A DNA stretch of 64,000 nucleotides from CAWEQO01 sp963811225 (GTDB taxonomy: Bacteria > Chloroflexota > Anaerolineae > Anaerolineales > Anaerolineaceae), in the NCBI GenBank assembly GCA_963811225.1, contig CAWEQO010000012.1:124001-188000 (forward strand). The letters are read 5' to 3'. Position numbers and translations under genes: made by a program. Of this stretch, positions 1-8,327 are shown in pieces; the first letter of the stretch is position 1, and every line of letters begins with the position of its first letter. Below the pieces are notes generated by a model. The model searched no databases, was not told the origin of the DNA, and worked only from the letters and a program-made list of their open reading frames with translations.

Positions 1-47
1 GGTTCAATAAACAGTACATCAGAAATATTGGTCGGTGTGCACTTCAT
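1..47 (-). CDS. rfbC: dTDP-4-dehydrorhamnose 3,5-epimerase, N-terminal fragment
   Basis: Only the first 15 codons lie in the window. They read MKCTPTNISDVLFIE, which matches the usual TPTNxxDVxxIEP start of RmlC/RfbC. That enzyme epimerises C3 and C5 of dTDP-4-keto-6-deoxyglucose on the way to dTDP-L-rhamnose in the cytoplasm. An AAAGGA ribosome site (54-59) lies 6 bases before the ATG. The position at the end of a glycan locus fits a supply of rhamnose for the polysaccharide. The assignment rests on 15 residues, so it is probable, not certain. Confidence 0.65.
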   Translation of the reverse strand, partial: MKCTPTNISDVLFIE

Positions 48-69
48 CGTAAATCCTTTATACCCAATT

Positions 70-198
70 TTACATCCAGGCTCGCTTCTTAGCGAGTTCC
101 ACCAGCAGGTAACCACCCAAAATGGCGCCGGCCAGGGCAATAAGCCCGGACAGGCGCCAGGTAAGATGCAGGATGGTTTGTCTCGCCCAAAGATCCAT
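70..198 (-). CDS. Small single-pass membrane protein (42 aa), unknown function
   Basis: A 42-codon frame starts 7 bases after the stop of the BY-kinase gene and ends 22 bases before rfbC. The peptide has a polar start (MDLWARQTILHLTWR), one hydrophobic stretch of about 20 residues (LSGLIALAGAILGGYLLVEL) and a basic tail (AKKRAWM). This suggests a single transmembrane helix with a cytoplasmic lysine/arginine tail. A GGGG run lies immediately before the ATG, closer than an ideal ribosome site, so expression may rely on coupling to the upstream gene. I do not recognise a family. Its place behind the polysaccharide co-polymerase suggests an accessory of the glycan machinery, by position only. Confidence 0.45.
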   Translation of the reverse strand: MDLWARQTILHLTWRLSGLIALAGAILGGYLLVELAKKRAWM

Positions 199-205
199 TC
201 CCCGG

Positions 206-1804
206 TTACAGCGTCACTTTCCCCCGTTTGTTGTCCTGCAAATCGGCGGCCGGCTGCTCTTTTTGTGGTGTCATCGAACCGTAACGGCCATAGTAGCTGG
301 TGTACAGGTCTGATTTTGCCGTGACCCGGTTCATTACCACACCCAACACTCGCGCGCCCACCCGGGTGAGCTGCTCGCGCATTCCGGCGACCAGCTCCTT
401 GCGGGTGTGCTCGGGCCGCACGACCACCAACACACCGTCCACCTTTGACGCCAGCACCGACGCATCCGCCACCAGGAACGGAGAGCTGTCGATCACCACC
501 ACATCCGAGCGGTCGATCAGCTCGTTCAAGATGCGGGACATGGCAGAAGATGCGATCAGCTCGGTGGGGTTCGGTGGGATGCTCCCGGACGGGAGCACAC
601 GCACGTTCCCATTCCCATATTGAACCAGCGCGTCATCTACACTCACTGTGCCGCGGAACACATCGCTGAGACCACGCCGGTTATCGATGTCGAGCAGGTG
701 GTGCAGTTTCGGCTCGCGCAAGTCGGCTCCCACCAGGATCACCTTCTTGTCGGCCTGCCCCAAGCTGAACGCCAGGTTACTGGCGACGGTCGATTTGCCC
801 TCGGCAATGCCTGGGCTGGTCACCATAATGGTACGCAGCGGCTTATCGACGCCTGAAAATTCTAAATTGGTACGCAAGGTGCGGAAAGCCTCGGATATCG
901 CCGAGAAAGGATAGTCGACGGCGTAGGTGCCCACCTTCTCCGCCTTGATGTCTGGAACACTGCCAACGATCGGATATTTCACAAACTGCTCAATGTCTTC
1001 CCGGTCATTCAGGGTATTGCCCATCATCTCCATGAAATAGGAAGCGCCACCAGCCAGCACCAGACCTGTCAGCGCGGCGATAGCCGAGATCATGAACTTG
1101 CCAGGGCCGATGGGGCTGCTTGGCAGTTCAGCAGGTTCGAGCACCGCCACGATGTTGGTGGCATTCTGTCCGGTATTGCTCAGCAAGCTCGCATAGTTGG
1201 CCCGCATGGTATCCAGCTTCGTCTGTAAAGCCTCGATCTTGGCTTGCGTGTCGGAGATCTGCCGGGCGCTGTTCAGCGAGGCCAGCTGCTGCTGCAGTGT
1301 GTCGAGCTGCGACTGGTTTTCCTGGATCTGCTGCTCGTAGTAATTCAACTGCTGGTTGATGAACCCCTGCCGCTGGACCTCCTCCGGCTTCGGATTGGTT
1401 GGGCTGTGCAGGATCAGCTGGTGGGCCAGCTCATTCGCCACGGCTTGCGCCCGAGCAGCGCTCGTGTCGGTCACTCGGATCTCAATCAGCTGGCTGTCGG
1501 TGAGCGGCTGCACTTTGTAATCGGGCAGCTTCTTTAGCCCCAATGCAGCCGCCGTGGCGTTGTAGATCGTTTCACGATTGCCGATTTGGGCGTAGGTTTG
1601 GGCCAGCTGCTTGTCCAGCGCAATCTGGTTTGACGTTGGGTTTGGATCCGCAATGGTGCGACCGATGATCAGTGTGGTGCTCGCCTGGTAGAACACCGGC
1701 TGGCTCGAGGCGACCAGGAAACTGGAAACCGCAGCGATCACCGTGGCCGCCAGTAACAGCCACCACCATTTGCGTAAAGGCGTCACATATGCATCAAGAT
1801 CCAT
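206..1804 (-). CDS. Polysaccharide co-polymerase / BY-kinase (Wzc-CpsCD type)
   Basis: The 532-aa protein joins a Wzz-type chain-length domain to a bacterial tyrosine-kinase domain. It has a first membrane helix near residues 14-34, a Q-rich coiled coil at about 150-210, a second helix near 235-256 and a P-loop kinase domain from about 300. A Walker A (TSPGIAEGKST), a Walker B-like VVVIDSSP and a C-terminal tyrosine cluster (YTSYYGRYG) are visible. Such proteins control polymer length and export through cycles of tyrosine autophosphorylation. The Walker A' segment reads VILVGADLR, with glycine where the first aspartate of the usual DxDxR stands, so kinase activity is uncertain. An AAAGGA site supports the start. 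Confidence 0.88.
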   Translation of the reverse strand: MDLDAYVTPLRKWWWLLLAATVIAAVSSFLVASSQPVFYQASTTLIIGRTIADPNPTSNQIALDKQLAQTYAQIGNRETIYNATAAALGLKKLPDYKVQPLTDSQLIEIRVTDTSAARAQAVANELAHQLILHSPTNPKPEEVQRQGFINQQLNYYEQQIQENQSQLDTLQQQLASLNSARQISDTQAKIEALQTKLDTMRANYASLLSNTGQNATNIVAVLEPAELPSSPIGPGKFMISAIAALTGLVLAGGASYFMEMMGNTLNDREDIEQFVKYPIVGSVPDIKAEKVGTYAVDYPFSAISEAFRTLRTNLEFSGVDKPLRTIMVTSPGIAEGKSTVASNLAFSLGQADKKVILVGADLREPKLHHLLDIDNRRGLSDVFRGTVSVDDALVQYGNGNVRVLPSGSIPPNPTELIASSAMSRILNELIDRSDVVVIDSSPFLVADASVLASKVDGVLVVVRPEHTRKELVAGMREQLTRVGARVLGVVMNRVTAKSDLYTSYYGRYGSMTPQKEQPAADLQDNKRGKVTL

Positions 1805-1917
1805 TTTTATAATTCCTTTCCCCCAAAAACCATTAGAGGGTCATTTTGATTTGCCGGCATCAGTGATTGACCTGTGTTCCCCTGATAAGAGATCGATAAC
1901 AACTTCGCTTTATCCAC

Positions 1918-1946
1918 AGTTTATCACATGCAGCCGTTGATTACAA
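1918..1946 (-). promoter_or_regulatory. Possible internal promoter before the BY-kinase gene
   Basis: On the minus strand TTGTAA (1941-1946) is followed after 17 bases by TAAACT (1918-1923). Both boxes deviate from consensus. The -35 overlaps the stop codon of the upstream glycosyltransferase gene. The 136-base gap before the kinase is the only sizeable gap in this part of the locus, which makes a secondary promoter plausible. Confidence 0.35.
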
Positions 1947-3188
1947 TTTCAAATCGACTTGCGTTTTCTGCCCGGCCTGCCGGTATACATCCTCCAGGTG
2001 GCCGGCGATCACATTCCAATGGTGGTGATCTTCCACGTAGCGCCTGCCCGCTGCACTCAAGCGTTCTTGCTGCTCAGGATCGTCTAACAGGTCGAGCACC
2101 GTCCGGGCAAAGGCAGGCGGGTCCTGCGCCACTAACAGGTCCTCTCCGGGCAGCGCTGAGAGCGCGGATACCGCTTTCGGCGTCGATACCACCGGTGTCC
2201 CGCAAGCCATTGCTTCTAAGACCTTGTTTTGAATCCCAGCCCCATAGACGATCGGCGTCACGGCCGCAGTTGCCCGCTGCAAGTAGGGGCGGATATCGTC
2301 TACCGTGCCGGTGACGGTGATTCTTGGCCGCTCGCCTAACGCCTGGATCTCCTTGGCCGGGTCTTTGCCCACAATCACCAGCTTAACGTCCGGCTTTTCT
2401 TCCCAGATCAGCGGCATGATCTCTCGCACCAGGTACAGCACCATGCTCACATTGGCATGGTAGCTGAGCTTTCCGCTCACCACCAGCGTCTCCAACTCAC
2501 GCGCAACATCGGCATCCGGAGCAAAGTAGGCCAGGTCGACGCCGTTTTGCAGCACGAAGATGCGCTCCGGGTCGGCCCGCCGGCGGTCTAACGCCAGGAA
2601 GGCTTCTTTGTCTACCGGCGAGGTGACCGTGGTGCGCTCAAACTCATGCATCAACCGGGCTTCGAACCATTCTGTCTTGCCCAGCTCTAAGCGCGTCACC
2701 AGACGACTGAAAATCGCCCGGCTCTCTTGAGAGGCCTGCCGGAACAAGTGCGAAATATTGTCGACGCTGTCCCATACGATGGGCGGCAGCGCCTTGCCTG
2801 TCCCCTCTAACTCCGAGCGCAGGTCTAAGCCGTAACGCGCCCCGCGCAGGTGCTCGATATGGATAACGTCGAAATCATTCTCCTCCAAGATCGAGCGGAT
2901 CTTGCGGGCCGCGTCTGGCTGCCAGCAGTAAACCGCCTGCAGCGGATGCGGTGTGGGCAGCGCCGCCAGGCAGTTCCAGTAAGACCGCCACTTGGGCAGC
3001 TCGAAGGCGTGCAGATCATGGCAGTAAGGCCGGATCAACTCGATATCCTCTCGCTCCTCCGGGCTGGTCCACAAGGTCACCAATGTGACTTCATTTCCTC
3101 GTTCAGACAGGTAGCGGATCAGATTATAGGGTCGAACGCGGATCAAATTCGGCACATACGGAACGACATACAAAATCTTTAACGACAT
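1941..3188 (-). CDS. Glycosyltransferase, GT4 family
   Basis: The 415-aa protein has the GT-B layout of retaining GT4 enzymes. The N-terminus MSLKILYVVPYVPNLIRVRP opens an acceptor-binding Rossmann domain. The C-terminal donor domain has GKLSYHANVSMVLYLV and KVLEAMACGTPVVSTPKAV, where the glutamate belongs to the nucleotide-sugar E-x7-E region. The layout resembles sugar transferases tied to EpsH/PEP-CTERM polysaccharide loci. It would act on the cytoplasmic face and add one sugar to the lipid-linked repeat unit; donor and acceptor cannot be read from sequence. It lies 15 bases behind the next GT4 gene, consistent with one operon. Confidence 0.85.
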   Translation of the reverse strand: MSLKILYVVPYVPNLIRVRPYNLIRYLSERGNEVTLVTLWTSPEEREDIELIRPYCHDLHAFELPKWRSYWNCLAALPTPHPLQAVYCWQPDAARKIRSILEENDFDVIHIEHLRGARYGLDLRSELEGTGKALPPIVWDSVDNISHLFRQASQESRAIFSRLVTRLELGKTEWFEARLMHEFERTTVTSPVDKEAFLALDRRRADPERIFVLQNGVDLAYFAPDADVARELETLVVSGKLSYHANVSMVLYLVREIMPLIWEEKPDVKLVIVGKDPAKEIQALGERPRITVTGTVDDIRPYLQRATAAVTPIVYGAGIQNKVLEAMACGTPVVSTPKAVSALSALPGEDLLVAQDPPAFARTVLDLLDDPEQQERLSAAGRRYVEDHHHWNVIAGHLEDVYRQAGQKTQVDLKL

Positions 3189-3203
3189 CTCTCTCTCATC
3201 TCA

Positions 3204-4472
3204 TCAGGCGGGCGACTCTTCTAAAGAAGCGTACACTCGACCTAATTCTTGCAAAACAACTCGAAAATCATAGCGGGTCTCGGCCAGTCGGCGGCCATTC
3301 TGCGCCAAATGCTCCTGCAGCCCGGCATCCCCCAGCACCTTCACCACCGCATCAGCAAACCTCTGCGACGTATCTTCCACCAAAATCTCCTTCCCCGGCT
3401 CCGCTTCGATCCCCTCCAGACCGACCGTGGTGGTCACGGCGGGCATACCGCGGGCGAAGGCCTCCAGGATACGCACACGCATACCCCCACCGGCGCGCAC
3501 CGGCACAACCACCAGCGCCGCTTGCTCGAAGTATGGCTCCAGCTCCGGTACGTAACCCGTGACGGTCATGTGCTGCGGGTCCTCTTCGGCCATTTGCATG
3601 AAGTCTTTGGGCGGGTTTTTGCCTACAATGGTCAGGCAGGCTGCAGGGGCCCGCTCGCGCACCTGCGGAAAAACTTCACGCGCAAACCAGCGCACGCCGT
3701 CCGCGTTGGGTGGGTAGTGCAGCGTTCCCAGCGTCAGAATATTCATCGAGCCTGGCGCACGCTTCACCGGCCGGATCCGCTCGGTGTCCACGCCGATGGG
3801 GATCACCGAAATCCGGCTCTGCAAGGCCTCCGGTTTTCCCGGCAGCGAGCCCACCGCCTCCAGTAGGGCGGCAGCGTCCGGCACGGCGACTGCGAATGTA
3901 TGGTCAAAGCTGTGTACAATCTCGCCCTCGTAGCGGCGGATGCGCTCGGCTTCCAGCGACAGCACCGGCCGCAGGTACCAGCCCATCGTGTGGCGCATGC
4001 GCTCGATGATCGTCCAAGTGGCGTTATGGGCGTCGAACACCAGGAAGGGGCGCTTCTTGCCGCCCTCCCTGTTCAGCTCACTCAGCGGGTAGGCCGACGA
4101 AAAGGCGAACTGCGCCATCGAAAGCTGATCGGCGTGGATCAGGTCGATGTCCTGCTCCGCCAGGATCTCATCCACCAACCGGCGCATACCGTCAAGGTCG
4201 TCACGTTCGATCAGGAACGGCCGTCCACTCCAGTGGCTCTTGAGATAGTAGCCCAGGTTGGCGGCCATCGAGCGCCGGATGGGCGTCGTGCGGACCGAAG
4301 CGCATACGCTCTCCAGCGCCTGCACGTGCCGCTCCTCCTCGGGTCGCACGAAAGACGCCAGGTGCACCGCATGGCCCTGCGCCTTCAAGTACTGCAGCAC
4401 CTGCCAGGTTTTCACCTTTGGCCCGGCATCCGGAGGCCAGGGGATGATCTGAGTTAAGAATAAGATCCTCAC
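3204..4472 (-). CDS. Glycosyltransferase, GT4 family
   Basis: This 422-aa GT-B enzyme starts at a GTG (MRILFLTQIIPWPPDAGPKV) preceded by a GGGGG ribosome site. The start motif with PPxxGxK and the donor-domain segment RILEAFARGMPAVTTTVGLE are typical of GT4 transferases from exopolysaccharide loci. It is related in layout to the two GT4 genes at 1941 and 9788, so duplication within the locus is likely. The gene follows the GT2 gene by 11 bases. Donor sugar is unknown. Confidence 0.85.
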   Translation of the reverse strand: MRILFLTQIIPWPPDAGPKVKTWQVLQYLKAQGHAVHLASFVRPEEERHVQALESVCASVRTTPIRRSMAANLGYYLKSHWSGRPFLIERDDLDGMRRLVDEILAEQDIDLIHADQLSMAQFAFSSAYPLSELNREGGKKRPFLVFDAHNATWTIIERMRHTMGWYLRPVLSLEAERIRRYEGEIVHSFDHTFAVAVPDAAALLEAVGSLPGKPEALQSRISVIPIGVDTERIRPVKRAPGSMNILTLGTLHYPPNADGVRWFAREVFPQVRERAPAACLTIVGKNPPKDFMQMAEEDPQHMTVTGYVPELEPYFEQAALVVVPVRAGGGMRVRILEAFARGMPAVTTTVGLEGIEAEPGKEILVEDTSQRFADAVVKVLGDAGLQEHLAQNGRRLAETRYDFRVVLQELGRVYASLEESPA

Positions 4473-4483
4473 AGCAAGTCCCC

Positions 4484-5398
4484 CTACATCTTCGGTAAGA
4501 CGGCGATCAACTTCGAATAGTGTCCGGCCAGGGTGCGATTGCGTTCGCGCTGCTCTGGAAAAAGCATGTAGGACAGTGGGCTGAGCCCCAGCCGCGTGAC
4601 CGCCGCCGCCATCAGGATGCCTTTGTACCCGCTTGCCGCTGTCGGGCCATAATGTTTGCGGAAATACTGCAGGCGGCTCTCATACAGCCGGATGAAATTG
4701 CTTTCCGGCGCCTGCTTGGTGCTCTGACCGCCGTGATGTAAAACCACCGCCTCCGGCACCCAGTACAGGCTCCAGCCCGCTTCTCGGAGCCGGTAGCACA
4801 GGTCCAGTTCTTCGGTATACATGAAATAATCTTCGTCCAGCAGGCCCACCTGATCGAGCGCCTGCTTGCGCAGCAGCAAGAAAGCTCCCTGTAAACCGTC
4901 AACCTGGCGCGGTTTCGCCAGGTCCCATCCATCCATACGGTACTGGCCATACGCGTACAGCGCGTCCAAATGGAACAGGCGCCACAGTTCGCGCGGCAGG
5001 GTCAGCTCGGGTGAACAAGAATTCTGCAAGCTGCCGTCCGCAGAAACCAACCTTGCACCCGCGCCGCCTGCCTCCGGGCAGTTTCGCAAAAACTCCAGCA
5101 TCGTATCGAGCGCTCTCGGCTTCACCTCGGTATCGGGGTTCAACATCAGCACGTATTCCCCGCTGCTCTCGCGCATGGCCTGGTTGTTGCCGTGCGCAAA
5201 CCCGACATTCTGCGTATTCACGATCAGACGCACTTGCGGAAATTCTCTGCGCACCATCTCGACGCTTTGATCGCTCGAATCGTTATCGACCAGCCAGACC
5301 TCAAATTCGGCGTCCGGCGGATGCCGGTAGATCGAGCCGAGGCATTTCTGCAGCAGCTCGTGAGTATTCCAATTCACAATGACAATCGATAAGTCCAT
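4484..5398 (-). CDS. Glycosyltransferase, GT2 family (rhamnosyltransferase-like)
   Basis: The 304-aa protein starts MDLSIVIVNWNTHELLQKCL, the classical opening of GT2 (GT-A fold) enzymes. It carries the nucleotide-binding VDNDSSDQS and the metal-binding segment LMLNPDTEV, which supplies the DxD-like acidic pair. A later EELDLCYRLREAGW matches the catalytic-base region of WbbL-type rhamnosyltransferases. An rfbC gene at the end of the locus makes rhamnose a reasonable donor, but this is inference. A weakly hydrophobic stretch near the C-terminus could allow peripheral membrane contact. Confidence 0.85.
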   Translation of the reverse strand: MDLSIVIVNWNTHELLQKCLGSIYRHPPDAEFEVWLVDNDSSDQSVEMVRREFPQVRLIVNTQNVGFAHGNNQAMRESSGEYVLMLNPDTEVKPRALDTMLEFLRNCPEAGGAGARLVSADGSLQNSCSPELTLPRELWRLFHLDALYAYGQYRMDGWDLAKPRQVDGLQGAFLLLRKQALDQVGLLDEDYFMYTEELDLCYRLREAGWSLYWVPEAVVLHHGGQSTKQAPESNFIRLYESRLQYFRKHYGPTAASGYKGILMAAAVTRLGLSPLSYMLFPEQRERNRTLAGHYSKLIAVLPKM

Positions 5399-5473
5399 CT
5401 CGTCCCCTTCTTATGTGGATGAAGGTCTCCATCAACCTGAGCGGCCGGCTCCCCAGCGACCACCCCCAAAATA

Positions 5474-7042
5474 CTACATGCTCCGTTTGCGAGCGATGAT
5501 CGCAACACCAATAATCAATCCAACCACCGGCAGGATACTCAACAGGATCAAGCCATAGTTACCCCACTCCGAATATAGGCTCGCTGCGGAGGCAGGCGTC
5601 GACGCTACCCAGGTGGCCGTAGGGGCCAGTTCCGGCGTAGCGCTCGGACGCAGCGGCGCAGCCGCACCGCTGCTGGTCCCCACATCGGCCGGCGGCAGCG
5701 TGGGCAACGGCTGCGGCTCCGTGCGCGGCGAGGAAGATACCCCATGCGCATACATGATCTGATACGGCACTGCGCTGTTACCCCCCTGCCGCAAGTACCA
5801 TACCGCGTGCAGCTGATTGCCGTGGTCGATCACCAGCTTCGGATACTCCGGCAGCCATCCGCCCCGGTACAGCAAGTTCGGCGGGTACCAGTTCTGGCCG
5901 TCCCACTCGAACTGGTATAGTCCGGACGCGCCGGCTTGAGGGGTGGGCGCGCCCGGCTGCTCGCTGCCCATCATATATCCGGAAGCCAGCAGGTGAATAT
6001 GGCCGGCGCTGTCCACCGCCATGTCGTAGGCATCGTTCGGATCGCTGAACGGCACTGCCTGGAAGTTCGGCAGCGTTTCCGGCAGAGACCAGTTTGCGCC
6101 CCCATCCGTGGACCACATATAGTAAACGCCTGGGAAGGTCGGATCGGCAGTGCGCCACACCAACATCACGCCGCCGTTGCCGTTGGCGGCCACCGTCAGC
6201 TGCAGGTTGGTCGAGTTCGGGTAGGTGACGGACAAGGGGTTGCTCCAGTTGTCGCCGCCGTCCGTCGAGTAGACGAATTCACCAGAATGGGGTTCGCCTT
6301 TTCGAGAGAGAGGATCGAAGCCCTCATCCCAGCTGGCGTAGATCACTTGATTTTGGTCCACGAACAGGTGCGGGCGGGCCGAACCAACCGGAGTTGGGTC
6401 GAGAGACACCGGGATCGACCAGGTCTGTCCCAGGTCTGGTGACGAGCGGTAATAAATATCCGCGCAGCCTGGGCAAGCGCCGTTGAATTCACCCGTATCC
6501 TCATACAGCAAGTGAATGGTCTCTTGCGCGACAGCCATCACCCCCATGTACGACTGGCCGCGGTCGTTCAGATATTCCGGCTCTGACCAGCGCGCCGAGG
6601 AGTATGCCTGGCCCGCCGGGGCATGCTTGTAGGCCAGCCGGTTATTCTCGGCGGAATCCGAGCCCCCGTACAACAGGTGCAGGGTATCCCTGCCATCGAT
6701 CGCCAGCGACGTCCGTCGTATATCGGGACTGGGAGCGACGATATCGTTATACTGTGTCCAGCTGTTACCGTTCCAAGTGGAATAATAGACGCTCTCCAGC
6801 AGTTGGTCGGTGGCAGCCTGGGATTCACTCCACACCACGTGGACGTTGCCCTGACTGTCAACAGCCAGGTCTGGGAACCAGGAGTTGGAGGTGTCCGGCG
6901 AGGGGACGCGCATCGGCTGGTCCCAGGTGACCGATCGGATCGGGATTTGGGCCGTTCCCACCTGAGAACTTGCCAGTAAGATGATGATTGCAAACGCGAT
7001 TGATATGCTCAGCCGGAACCGGCCGCTCCATTGTAAGCGCAT
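5474..7042 (-). CDS. Surface Asp-box (BNR-like) beta-propeller protein with C-terminal membrane anchor
   Basis: The 522-aa product starts at the ATG preceded by an AAAGGAG ribosome site; an earlier ATG seven codons upstream lacks one. It has a signal peptide (SISIAFAIIILLASSQVGTAQ) and at least three Asp-box motifs (SPDLGQTW, STDGGDNW, STDGGANW). A Pro/Thr/Ser-rich linker leads to one hydrophobic helix and a short basic tail (RKRSM). This is the plan of an extracellular beta-propeller tethered to the cell membrane. The Asp boxes resemble sialidases, but I do not see the FRIP motif or arginine triad, so an enzymatic role is not claimed. It resembles the larger protein at 14816 in every part of its layout. 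Confidence 0.75.
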   Translation of the reverse strand: MRLQWSGRFRLSISIAFAIIILLASSQVGTAQIPIRSVTWDQPMRVPSPDTSNSWFPDLAVDSQGNVHVVWSESQAATDQLLESVYYSTWNGNSWTQYNDIVAPSPDIRRTSLAIDGRDTLHLLYGGSDSAENNRLAYKHAPAGQAYSSARWSEPEYLNDRGQSYMGVMAVAQETIHLLYEDTGEFNGACPGCADIYYRSSPDLGQTWSIPVSLDPTPVGSARPHLFVDQNQVIYASWDEGFDPLSRKGEPHSGEFVYSTDGGDNWSNPLSVTYPNSTNLQLTVAANGNGGVMLVWRTADPTFPGVYYMWSTDGGANWSLPETLPNFQAVPFSDPNDAYDMAVDSAGHIHLLASGYMMGSEQPGAPTPQAGASGLYQFEWDGQNWYPPNLLYRGGWLPEYPKLVIDHGNQLHAVWYLRQGGNSAVPYQIMYAHGVSSSPRTEPQPLPTLPPADVGTSSGAAAPLRPSATPELAPTATWVASTPASAASLYSEWGNYGLILLSILPVVGLIIGVAIIARKRSM

Positions 7043-7228
7043 CTTTCCCACTCCTTTATGCAAAGAGAACTCCCGCTTGGTTGGAATACAGCGTTGTCCG
7101 ACGCTGCTCTTTTCGTTTAAACCAGAAACTCCAGCGGACCATGTCCTTGCCTCTATCCCCCCATCTAGATGAAGGCATTATACCCGATTGCGCCTTCAGC
7201 CATTCGACGCTCCAATACCTCTCAATAA

Positions 7229-8314
7229 TCACTCATCCGTCCCTGAACCCCTTGCTCCGATCACCCGGCGGATGTCATTCACCCAGCGCTTGTAGGAATA
7301 ATTTTCCTGCACCCATTCCATGGCGCACGCCCCCATCTTCGCCGTTTCTTCCGGGTTGTCCCACAACCTTTCAATCGCTTGCGCCATCGCCTTGGGGTTG
7401 CTCCCTTTCACCAGGATGCCGGTTTTGCCATCCTGCAGGTAATCGTACATCCCCGGGATGCAGGTCGCGATCACCGGTTTGCCCATTGCCTGGGGCTGCA
7501 GCACGGAGGCAGAGCCGGACGTCCATTGACTGGTGTGTGTCTCCAGCGGGATCACCACGAAGGCGCAGCGAGCATACGCATCCCGGATCACCTCGGGATG
7601 ATCGTAATCCACCATGCGCACATTCGCGGGCAGTGTGTCTTCGCGGATCCCCAGGTCGTAATCGTCCCAAGCGCTGGTTGCGCAAATTTCGCATTGGACG
7701 TCGGGCAGATGACGCAGCGCCTCGATCAAGGTCGGATAATCCCGTTTTGAGAGTCCCAGGCTCAAGATGAACCGCTCGGGCGATTCCGGCCATTCGGCTT
7801 TGGCCGCAATGGGCCGGTAATACTCCGTGTCGATGGCATAGCGTACGGTCTCTACCTGGTCCTCACGCAAACGCAGTTCCTTCTGCAAAACCTTCTTTTC
7901 AGCGTCGCTGAGTGGCAGCACCTTGTCTACGTGTTGAAAGCTGCCCAGCAGCTTCAGCAGGCGCAGCTTGGCCGGTGAAAGCGGGTGATGGGTGATCACG
8001 CAATGGCGGACGCCGTTGTCCAAGTAGTGCGCCAACGGAATGCCGATGCGCTCCGACATGCTGAGAACGACATCGTAGCCTTCCTGGCGGACCTTCTTTG
8101 CCAGCTTCCTGGCCCAGAAGATATCCAGCTTCAAGAGCTCTTCCATTTGACGGACGAGGGCGGCATTGGAAAGCGCCGCGCTGTTGTAATCCACATAATC
8201 CGAATCCAACTTTCTTGCCAGTTCGATATATTCCAGTCTCGGTCGTTTACCCATAAGGATCTCTTCGGTGGCATGCTTTGGCTGCACGCTGGTTGCGATA
8301 ATTAACGTACGCAT
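7229..8314 (-). CDS. Glycosyltransferase, GT4 family
   Basis: This 361-aa protein opens with MRTLIIATSVQPKHATEEIL and has a donor domain with SLGLSKRDYPTLIEALRHLP and GKPVIATCIPGMYDYLQDGK, the usual GT4 pattern. The acceptor half is divergent from the other GT4 enzymes of the locus. A GGGGAG ribosome site precedes the ATG. It follows the polymerase gene by 13 bases. It would act in the cytoplasm on lipid-linked intermediates; specificity is not visible. Confidence 0.8.
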   Translation of the reverse strand: MRTLIIATSVQPKHATEEILMGKRPRLEYIELARKLDSDYVDYNSAALSNAALVRQMEELLKLDIFWARKLAKKVRQEGYDVVLSMSERIGIPLAHYLDNGVRHCVITHHPLSPAKLRLLKLLGSFQHVDKVLPLSDAEKKVLQKELRLREDQVETVRYAIDTEYYRPIAAKAEWPESPERFILSLGLSKRDYPTLIEALRHLPDVQCEICATSAWDDYDLGIREDTLPANVRMVDYDHPEVIRDAYARCAFVVIPLETHTSQWTSGSASVLQPQAMGKPVIATCIPGMYDYLQDGKTGILVKGSNPKAMAQAIERLWDNPEETAKMGACAMEWVQENYSYKRWVNDIRRVIGARGSGTDE

Positions 8315-8327
8315 TGTCTCCCCTTTG

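Noticed and set aside
7089..7106. Hairpin CAGCGT/ACGCTG before the smaller Asp-box gene
   Set aside because: Six base pairs with a six-base loop are short. The T-rich side lies on the plus strand, where no gene ends, so there is no supported role.
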